Shown: positions 56,208-64,000 of the stretch, piece by piece
Layout of the letters: each line of letters starts with the position of its first letter
Position numbering within the stretch: the first letter of the stretch is position 1
NCBI GenBank assembly: GCA_036172665.1
Contig: CM069870.1
Coordinates: forward strand, 56,482,212-56,546,211
Reading direction: 5' to 3'
DNA: 64,000 bases
DNA from: Prosopocoilus inquinatus
Lineage: Eukaryota > Arthropoda > Insecta > Coleoptera > Lucanidae
Program-made: the position numbers and the translations under genes
Notes under the pieces: generated by a model
Told to the model about the DNA's origin: nothing
Database searches by the model: none
What the model saw: only the letters and a program-made list of their open reading frames with translations

Positions 56208-56999
56208 TATATTTATTTAAAAAGCGTGAGGATGATGTAACATGAACTACATGTCACAACCAGGATGTAAATTCAAAGATATGTGTAAAGAACAGGTGAA
56301 TTAGTTAACTTAATACCCAAGTCAAGCACTTCGAACCACATCTTCAATCCGCCCCAATTCCTGCAGACATAAAAATTAAGTAGTCCCCAGACTCGAGCCG
56401 AAATCGCTCAAGCGAACCAAATGGAAAAGGAACAGTAAAATAAATCTACAGAGCAAGGAGCATTACACAAACCAATGTATTATTATTTGTATAACATTGA
56501 CGATTTTTTTTTACCTTAAATAAGAGTCAGTGTCAAATAAATTACTGTTACCATAATCATGCATGTGAAATTATGTTAAAAACAACAAAAATGCAAATTT
56601 TCCAAGGAAAGTTTTAAAGTTGCTAGCAATCAGTGCACATGGAATTTTCAAATCCATATTTTATGGGCAGATAAAGGATAAACTTATACCACTTAAGTAA
56701 TAGGTGCAAAGAATGTTCCACTTAATTGTTGTGGTGATAATTTTTTTTATTTTTCACTTGCCTATTATTCATCGTTTATGTTTGTGGTAAATGTTATATT
56801 AACCAGATGATTACGACCGTGGTTATAATAAGAGGACGAAATCATAACGCCCGCCTGACACACATACAAATCACCTACCTCAGTATCGTAGATCAAAACA
56901 ACGTATACAGACGTAGCAGCCCTGTCTTTATTTCATATTTACAAGCTTCGCTTTTACAAAACCTCGGATTGAAGGCCCTTTGGTATCTTATAATACAAA
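56208..56999. other. AT-rich stretch without recognised genes
   Basis: The 69-codon + strand frame at 56807-57016 has no recognised motif, though it directly precedes the retroelement fragment below and could be its upstream part. Confidence 0.4.
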
Positions 57000-57510
57000 C
57001 ATTAAGACTGAAATAAAACACAATATTAATGTTGCTTTCGATCAATATGCAGAAGAAATTGAACTGAATTTGAAAGTGGATTCTTCCTCATTTTTTAAGA
57101 TTGTTTAATCTTTGGAAAGAGACCCTTAGGCTAATAACGAAATGAAATTTCAAGAATTAAAATTACAAACTGAGTTAATACATTTGCAGAATATTTCAAG
57201 TCTATTGCGTTGCTTTAAGTTCCTTGTAAAATATTCGAGCATACACGTGGGCTAAACGTTAAAAAATTACGAATTTGTGGAATTTTTCACAAAATGTAAT
57301 TGATATTATTAAAGTCTTCGATGTTGTAGATCATGAAGTACTGTTAACAAAATTAAATATTTTTAGCTTTTTTAAAAATGCATTAAAATTTCTTTTGTCC
57401 TACGTTATTGATAGGGAGTAAGCAGCATGTGGTTTTTAGGGGAGCAATTTTTGAGTTATTTATGGTATTATCTGGTGTGCCCTAAGGTTCTAATATAGGA
57501 CCAATTGCCA
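57000..57510 (+). mobile_element. fragment of a Jockey-like non-LTR element
   Basis: Frames read AFDQYAEEIELNLKVDSSSFFKIV (the linker before RT), TFAEYFKS, then VFDVVDHEVLLTKLNIFSF and SGVP-GSNIGPI (RT palm). Stops and shifts occur throughout. The fragment breaks off before the catalytic box. Confidence 0.7.
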
Positions 57511-57878
57511 CGCCCATCGTACTTAAATAACTACAAATGTCAATTGCAATGCAACTGTAATGAATTTCGTATCTTATAACCAGCAAAAGAAATCGGCCCA
57601 ATCCGCAAGCAGTACGAAAATTTATTATTCGGAGTGTATTAGTACCGCCCACAATAATTTCTACCGAGTGCGAACATTCGCATTGTACTCCTTCCCCTCG
57701 CACTCAATAACAATTAGATGAATCAGTGTTATAGAAGGAATGAACAGAACATTCCGCACAGAAAGAAAAAAAGAAAAGAAAAGGGAAAGAAAGCATAACC
57801 TAATTTGGTTATAATCCAAGTAAAATATAAATTGAGAACCATAAGACTGGGTTCAAAATGTAGTAACCACGCTTGCTC
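57511..57878. other. short unassigned stretch
   Basis: No gene is recognised. A purine-rich run (GAAAGAAAAAAAGAAAAGAAAAGGG) lies at about 57762-57790. Confidence 0.4.
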
Positions 57879-58160
57879 TTATAATAATAACAATAATAAT
57901 AACGTTTATTTCCCAACAGTTACATAAAAACTAATTACAAGGAAAAGCTTGAAAATGAAGTGACAAGATACAACTCAGAGTGTGAAATAAATAAATCTGT
58001 ATGCTGCAACATACACTAAACTATAAGAAAGAAGCTGTAACAGTTAAGCAAATATGCTTGATGTGGTGAAATTGCATGATAACCCTTCTTGTCGTTCTTA
58101 AGCTGGAAATATTAGCTGTGAAACTTCTTTACAGCAGGCAACCATTAACACATGACACAA
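57879..58160 (-). mobile_element. 3' end of a non-LTR element with (TTA)n tail
   Basis: On the - strand the 3' UTR ends GGGAAATAAACG followed by a TTATTATTATTG microsatellite at 57879-57905. The same arrangement (AATAAA plus TTA/ATT repeat) ends the elements at 30679 and 63357. The upstream coding part is not recognisable with confidence. Confidence 0.5.
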
Positions 58161-58449
58161 TTTTTTTTTAAGCCAGAGTGAAAAATGTCAACTCCATAAT
58201 TAGTACTGTTAAAAGTTTTCAGGTCCTGCAGTAAAATTAGCTTTAAATTTATTTGCGGAATCTGATGCTTCCGTACCGGAGAACTCAGACAAATAAAAAG
58301 CCAGCATATCCGTATTCCGTATTCTAATGCTAGATTCTTTATTGTATATAAAAACAGAATAATAAATAACAATTTTATTAAAAATAAACAACAAGCAGTA
58401 ACAAGTTTACAAAAGGAAAGTTTACTCGAAAAAAAAAAAACAAGACAAG

Positions 58450-59501
58450 AAACAGCTAATACCGAGTGTTAGTACCTCTGACATTAATAACAGCTTGCAT
58501 TCTTCTCAGTAAACTGTGAAATAAGTTTCTCACTGTCTCCTGCGGAAAATTGTCCCATTCTTCAGTCAGCGCCCTACCAAGTTCTGCAATTCAAGCAGGA
58601 GCGACTTCTCTTTGTCTGATTCACCTTCCAATCACATCCCATACATGCTCCATGATGTTAAGATCTGGTCTACAAGCTGGCCAGTCCATGACTTGAATTC
58701 CGGTATCACGAAGATACTAGAGCGAAACCCTACGTGGGGCCTGGCATTATCTTGCATAAGTACAAAGTTATCCCCAATAAATGGGGCAAAGGGCATTATA
58801 TGTGGTTCTAAAATGTCAACCACATATCTGTTCGCTGTTATTGAACCCCTATCCACCACCACTAACTCCGTACGCGCGTTCAAAGAAATTCGACCCCGTA
58901 CCATTATTGAACCACTTCCAAAACTTGTAGTTGGAAGAATGTTTCCTAGAGCGTATCGTTCTCTCACACGACACCACACATTAATACGTCCATCAGACGA
59001 TGGTGGGCAAAATTTCGACTCGTCTCTGAAAAGCACGTTGCTCCAGTCGTTAATAGACCAATTAATGTGTTCACGGGTAAACCTTAACCTGGACACTCGG
59101 TGTGTTCTGGTTAACCGGGGTCCAGTAGCAGGCTTCCTAGGCCTCAATCCCACTTCCCTCAAACGTCTTCTAACGGTTTGATCACTTATTCTTACTCGTT
59201 GTACTTCAGAAAGCTGATTTTGAATATGTCTTGCCGTCACAAAACGTTGACGAAGAGCACTCATTCGAATAAATCTATCGTCTCTTTCGGAAGTAACCCT
59301 CTTTCGGCCTTGTCCTCGTCGGCGTACATATTCTCCAGTCTCTCTATATCTTCTGGCTGCTCTAGATACGGAAGATTGCTGAATTCCACACACCTCAGTC
59401 ACATATCTCTGACTACGGCCTTCTTGGAAGAGAGTGACAATTCGAACCACTTCTGTAGTGCTTAAATGTCTTTGTTGATGACGAGGATCTATTATTGACA
59501 A
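58450..59501 (-). pseudogene. Tc1-like transposase, frameshifted near the end
   Basis: The open part (289 codons) has a Paired-type helix-turn-helix pair (LSTTEVVRIVTLFQEGRSQ, then VSDQTVRRRLREVGL-like at about 105-120) and the first catalytic Asp in LFRDESKFC. The second is in MQDNARPH. After NARPHV the frame shifts. The continuation in the next frame (YLRDTGIQVMDWPACRPDLN, then IMEHVWD with the catalytic Glu) shows a DD34E-type enzyme and runs to a natural stop near 58461, with two further stops on the way. The number of deleted bases, 1 or 4, cannot be told. Inactive. Confidence 0.88.
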
Positions 59502-59755
59502 AAATTAAATGCACCTTACACAAAAATCATCGCAAATCCATCGATTAGTGACACAGGAATTAGCTTGAATGGGATTTGTTACTGATTATCTTATGCTTAT
59601 ATGCAAACCATCAACGCCTCCTAAACTTTTTTATATTTCAAACAATGAAGATTCAAGATTAAACATCTATCTTATATCAAAAACAATTTAATCCGTTCTT
59701 TACAAAGATATTTCTATTTTGATGAGGTGATGCGATAATTTTGTTGAGCAGTGTA
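58450..59755 (-). mobile_element. Tc1-like DNA transposon, left end missing
   Basis: The transposase frame is at 59501-58632, with its remainder frameshifted to about 58450. The right end reads, inwards, TACACTGCTCAACAAAATTA, a Tc1-type end with a TA border at 59754-59755. No matching end is seen left of the gene, so the 3' side appears deleted. Confidence 0.75.
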
Positions 59756-62189
59756 GTTGTTTGATGGCGTATACGTGTAATCATTAGATGAGATACACGA
59801 ATATACACTGCCAAAGTAGGAAGAAAAAGCATTCACCCAACCTTCACTTAAATATGATAATATGTAAATATTAAATACATTTCTATTTCTACATTAGACT
59901 AAACAAGAAAATGTGAATAACAAAAAAATAATAAAAAATATACATATATCGAAAATAAAGAAAAAAGATAAATAGAAATAATTTCATACTCATATCACTG
60001 GTGGAGTAATGGTGTTTTTGTACCTAATATTCAATGTGTATACATCTGGCCTGAATTTTATTTTGTTATATAAGTATGGTGGTTGTCTATCAGTTATAAT
60101 TTTGTGAAATAGCCTTACAGTTTGAATGTATATCTGTTCCATGTTCAGCCATTTTATACAGGTGAAGTTATGGGAAACGTGCTCATATTTACGTATACCT
60201 TAGATTCTGTGTGTGATACATAAAATAGTTTCAGTCCGGAATCCGGAAATGTTCCTGTATACACCAAACGAATTTTAAGATATTATGCTCCACTTACTAT
60301 ACTCAAATTTTAATTTGAAACATTTTTTGTAAAATGAGTAACTAGAAAGATGTGTCTTAGGTAGAAAACATGAATAATCATGAGTTTCTACTTTACTCAT
60401 TTGTATTCTTTGAATAATTTAAATTTATTATTATTATTTACGTTTTCTCTCTACTCAATTTTCGAATTTATATGCTTACCTCTTATTCTTTGATAATGCT
60501 ACCTTTGTTTGCTTACGAGAGCTTTGAGTTAATCTCGCATCAATTACATACACAATACCGATACTTTAGTTAAACCAAAATTTCTAGGACTTATTTTATG
60601 TCGCGAGAAGCTAAGTCGCTTCCCTTGGTGGCCCAGTTTACTAAATTGTCTTTTGTCTGAACACGTAAGAGGATCAAAGGTTGTAATACCGGAAAACGAT
60701 TTAATGCCCAAGATCCTCTTTCGAACTGATGAGATGAATGGAAGGATGGACTCGGCAACACTCTAAATTTTATAGCGCAGCACAAAACCCGTTTCCCTAA
60801 ATTGAATACGTGGAGGCTTCGGTGTTTCTTGAATAAATAGGATTCTTATCGCCTGTTATTTTAGGCAAAACAGCGGAAGAAGTTTTTTTTTTGAGATATT
60901 TTTAGCTAGTGGGCTTGAAAATAATCTTTCTTTTGAAAGCAGCGGGTTGTTTTCAAAATTCTGTATTCTGATTTCAGGTCTATTATCAAAAACATTAAAT
61001 AAAATATAAATAGTCTCCAAAATAATTATACCTGATGTCCAAATCAAGTAAATTATTATTTTTATTATTAATTCTAAATAGATAGATAAATATTTTTTAA
61101 AATTCTGTATTCTGATTTCAGGTCTATTATCAAGAACATTACCTGGAAAAATTAATTATGGTTTAGCTAAATTTAAGTGAAATATCTAAATAGTTCATAT
61201 GCTAATGTTAATTGAGACTTTTAATTAGCTAATTACCATTTCGCGAAATTAATTTAATATTACCTCCAATCTGAAATAAAATTGCTGGAGACGAAACGCG
61301 AGCTTGTGTAATCAAGCAGCGCGATTGAAGATCCGTGATCGTTTCTTGAAATAAAACTTCACCATCGTATTTCAATCAAGGTGCGTAATTGTTTCCATCT
61401 TGTCGTTCGTGTTTATTGTTTCAGGATGTACTGCAGTTACACAAACCAGAAATCGAAGACCATGAATTAAACCGCTCGCGTTTGCATTGTTATAAAAAGC
61501 GTGCAATTTCGTGAAACGGATTCTTTTTTAATTCTGGCGATCGAATGAACATACAAATGAATGCGATGTACGCTCGCCAAAAATAGAAGTAGTTAAAAAT
61601 TAATGGCCGCCAGGATTTACGGGCGAAGATAAAATTTACGATTGTTCCGTACGGTGTGGATCAATGATTAAATTCCCCAAGAGAGAAAATAACTACATAC
61701 GACGTAGTTGCTTCAGTTTTTTAAATTAGAAATTTACGTGCTTGTTGCAGCAAACAGTTCATACAATTGTTGCCTTTGTTATGTGATACCCGCATTAAAA
61801 AATATGCATAAGTATTCTACACGAAGGCATTAAAATAAAAATAGTATAAAATGGCATGTGTGACAAATATACAAGTACAGAAGAGGTAATTATCTTAGTT
61901 GACCTAGAGGATTTCTTACATAAATTTCGTAAGCGTTCGTGTTCAATAAAAACCTGGAAGGCGGTTCTATCTTCCTTACGTCAATCATACAATCGATATT
62001 TCAGCAGAACTATACGTTAGAAACAGATGCAATTATTTACGCTAATTATTTACTCTCGATCGTATTCATTAACATCTAATCGTGAGAAGTGGGGTGTTTG
62101 GGGATCATCCATTCAAGAAGTAGGCAATCAATTTATCACGGTTTACGAAAATCGACCGATTCTGTTATAAACGACAATTAATAATATAC
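59756..62189. other. gene-free stretch with a duplicated segment and a GC-richer island
   Basis: ATTCTGTATTCTGATTTCAG, then GTCTATTATCAAxAACATTA, occurs at about 60957 and again at about 61101, 144 bases apart. At 61290-61680 the sequence is less AT-rich with CGCGAGC and GCGATCGAATG words and no frame, possibly regulatory. A - strand 64-codon frame at 60785-60591 is preceded by a TATAAAA but has no recognised content. Confidence 0.35.
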
Positions 62190-62464
62190 TGTTACGTTTG
62201 AAAAATTATTATAAAAATTTGTTGTTTATTTTTGGAACAACACACAATTTAACGCACGTGTTTTTAGATTTAATTAACGAAATTTGCGTAGTGGACATTT
62301 CACTAGTACGATCATCGACGTGAGGTATAACACCCATGGAAACTGTCTAGCATGATTTACTTACTTCTGCTTAGCTCGCAGATCAAAGACCTATGTAAGC
62401 AGATCTTATAACATAACGCAATTAGCGCGCTCGCACTTTAAATGTGTTTAGCGAGGCGCTGACA
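62190..62464 (-). repeat. probable solo LTR
   Basis: On the - strand it starts TGTCAGCGCCTCGC at 62464 and ends CAAACGTAACA at 62190: TG...CA ends, a TTATAAGATC TATA-like box about 55 bases in, and an AT-rich 3' half. The ACGTAACA end is shared with the Gypsy LTR at 5269. No clear target duplication is visible. Confidence 0.45.
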
Positions 62465-63119
62465 ATTTTGATACGTTGATCTTTGATCTCGAATTTTTAT
62501 GTTTAATTTTAATATTTTGTTCGATTAATGTAATGTAATGTTTTCTACCATATTTATTAAGTATTGCACATCATTGAATTTAGAAAAAGTAGCTCTACCA
62601 GATACAATAATAAAAAAATATACAGAACCATTTAAAAAATAAACTTTGACAGTCGTTTGAGCTTGAAGGTAACTTAAAAAAAAAATTAATTGATCAGTGT
62701 TTTTAGTCTCATTTCATTTGCCTTTTTGTTTTGTTTTTTAAATGAAATACGACTTGGATCGTTTTTCCCGTTCATTTGGAGTTTCCTTTCGTATAATTTC
62801 AGTTAATGACATGAATACTAAATTAGATAAGTGTTAACTTTCTGAAAACAAAATGCTGTACTATGGCTATTTATGTAAAATATGTATCTGTGGAATTGAT
62901 AAGATTTCTTTTTAAAAATCTTATAATTATAGGAAAAAGAAAACAAAGTAGATTGTAAAAGCGGTTTATAAAAAAAAGGAACAAAATATAAAATACAATT
63001 AAGTTTTATAAGAAAATAAACTTAAACGTGCGTTCAAATATCGTCTGCGTGTCATGTTATTTAATTCTCAGTTATAACTAGTTATTTATTTACTTATACA
63101 TTTTCTTTTTTTTTTACTC
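62465..63119. other. AT-rich stretch without recognised genes
   Basis: Nothing supported here. Confidence 0.4.
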
Positions 63120-63357
63120 TTCATTTTGCTCTCCTCTCCTTCTCTTTTTCTCTTCTCGCTATTTCTTTTCTTTGCACAGGTAGCATTTTTTCAAGTTCAT
63201 TTTAAGCTGTGTGGTTGTTTTTAAAAACAGAAGTCTGTATATTGACAGACAATCTGAAAACAACCCTTTAACACATTTAATAATTTATTTATATTCTGTA
63301 ATGCTGGTTTTTGTACCTAGAGATGTGTTAATAAATGAATTATTATTATTATTATTA
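63120..63357 (+). mobile_element. 3' end of a non-LTR element with (ATT)n tail
   Basis: A pyrimidine-rich block is followed by GTTAATAAATGA and an ATT repeat at 63340-63357. This AATAAA-plus-ATT tail is the same 3' architecture as at 57879 and 30679, read on the + strand here. No coding part remains. Confidence 0.45.
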
Positions 63358-64000
63358 AATATAACGAAAAGATAAATCCATATTAAAAAAAATAATCTTT
63401 CATCTCCGCTGTTATTATCGTCGTCGTCCACTTCAACAAACTTTGTAAATTTATTGACAATATCTTGTGATATTAAACTTTAATACTGTTAGACATGTAG
63501 GCAGTTTTTGTACAAAGACGGACGTAATAACGGTCGTTTTTGTAAAACTACCTGTTGTACTTTACACACTCATATTACTGAATATGGGTTGTTATTTTGT
63601 ACAAACTAAGTTTGCTATGTAGTTACCAACCTTCAGAAATATATGATATTGCGTAAATCTCGAAAATCGCATTTCTGGTTCTTGTGAAAACGTCTTCAAT
63701 TGACGAAAGAACAACAATATACAAACTGTCTTGGGTAATTGTTGCTTCTAGCAGACAATATTTCAAAAAGCGACTGTTATCCTATCCTTATTACAGAATA
63801 CAAAAAAAAAAACTCAACAAAACTTTCCTGATGCCAATCTCTTTACGAATTTTGTATTTATTTCGCGAACGGAATACTAATTGCTAATGACACGGCATGC
63901 TTCGATTTCCTCTAACACAAGTTGAGAATTACCGCGTTTCCTGTCGCTCCTATTATTTAAGGATATCAAGACGTTTACCAAATCTGTATAAGTATCTAAT
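63358..64000. other. AT-rich stretch at the right edge without recognised genes
   Basis: The + strand 67-codon frame 63684-63887 has no recognisable content. A (TCG)3-4 run lies at 63418-63427. Confidence 0.4.

Noticed and set aside
56807..57016. 69-codon + strand frame before the RT fragment
   Set aside because: No motif recognised. It may be part of the decayed element but cannot be supported as a gene.
60591..60785. 64-codon - strand frame with DLASRDIK, first thought to be a BEL/Pao remnant
   Set aside because: The surrounding residues do not match the BEL pattern, and no other part of such an element is nearby.
1..64000. CRISPR arrays, bacterial operons, rRNA or tRNA genes
   Set aside because: None seen. 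The tandem repeats at 38956 and 55362 have no spacers, and the spliced gene and transposons show a eukaryotic genome.

Overview
This is an AT-rich animal nuclear window with canonical GT-AG introns. The two host genes and the transposon mix point to an insect, most likely a beetle; that lineage call is inference. Only two ordinary genes are supported. One is a three-exon NDUFA6 (complex I LYR-motif subunit) on the + strand at 5945-6427. The other is a one-exon secreted S10 serine carboxypeptidase on the - strand at 7306-8706. They converge tail to tail. Nearly everything else recognisable is mobile DNA in various stages of decay.

Layout. 1-5612: a young Ty3/Gypsy element on the - strand that runs off the left edge, with 5' LTR, PBS, gag (SAP domain and zinc knuckle), a probable -1 frameshift site, and pol broken by one in-frame stop. 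After the integrase, pol continues in frame into a TARG1/OARD1-like macrodomain. 5945-8706: the two host genes with a foldback element between them. 9199-15822: MITE and foldback elements and a decayed Jockey-like non-LTR element. 17849-20175: a Penelope-like element (PLE) remnant with hammerhead-like ends, interrupted by a 312-bp head-to-tail repeat whose two copies each carry a complete predicted type I hammerhead ribozyme. 20781-23520: a second decayed non-LTR element. 27355-29286: a pogo-type MITE, then a hAT-like element hosting another copy of the 312-bp hammerhead unit. 30675-35840: two more non-LTR elements, one lying between inverted repeats. 38956-39310: an 83-bp palindromic tandem repeat. 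45384-48977: a decayed Copia element with both LTRs and a half-tRNA-iMet type PBS. 51391-51696 and 62190-62464: probable solo LTRs. 54621-56207: a DNA transposon with arms of nearly 500 bp and transposase relics. 57000-59755: non-LTR fragments and a Tc1-like transposase. 63120-63357: a non-LTR 3' end with an (ATT)n tail.

The two strongest leads for something new are the macrodomain carried in frame on the Gypsy pol, which could reverse ADP-ribosylation of element or host proteins, and the retrozyme-like 312-bp hammerhead units next to a Penelope-like relic that also carries hammerhead cores. The second arrangement fits a non-autonomous circular-RNA retroelement and its presumed driver. The long gene-free stretches hold a few GC-richer islands with homeodomain- or POU-like sites that may be regulatory DNA of a gene outside the window.
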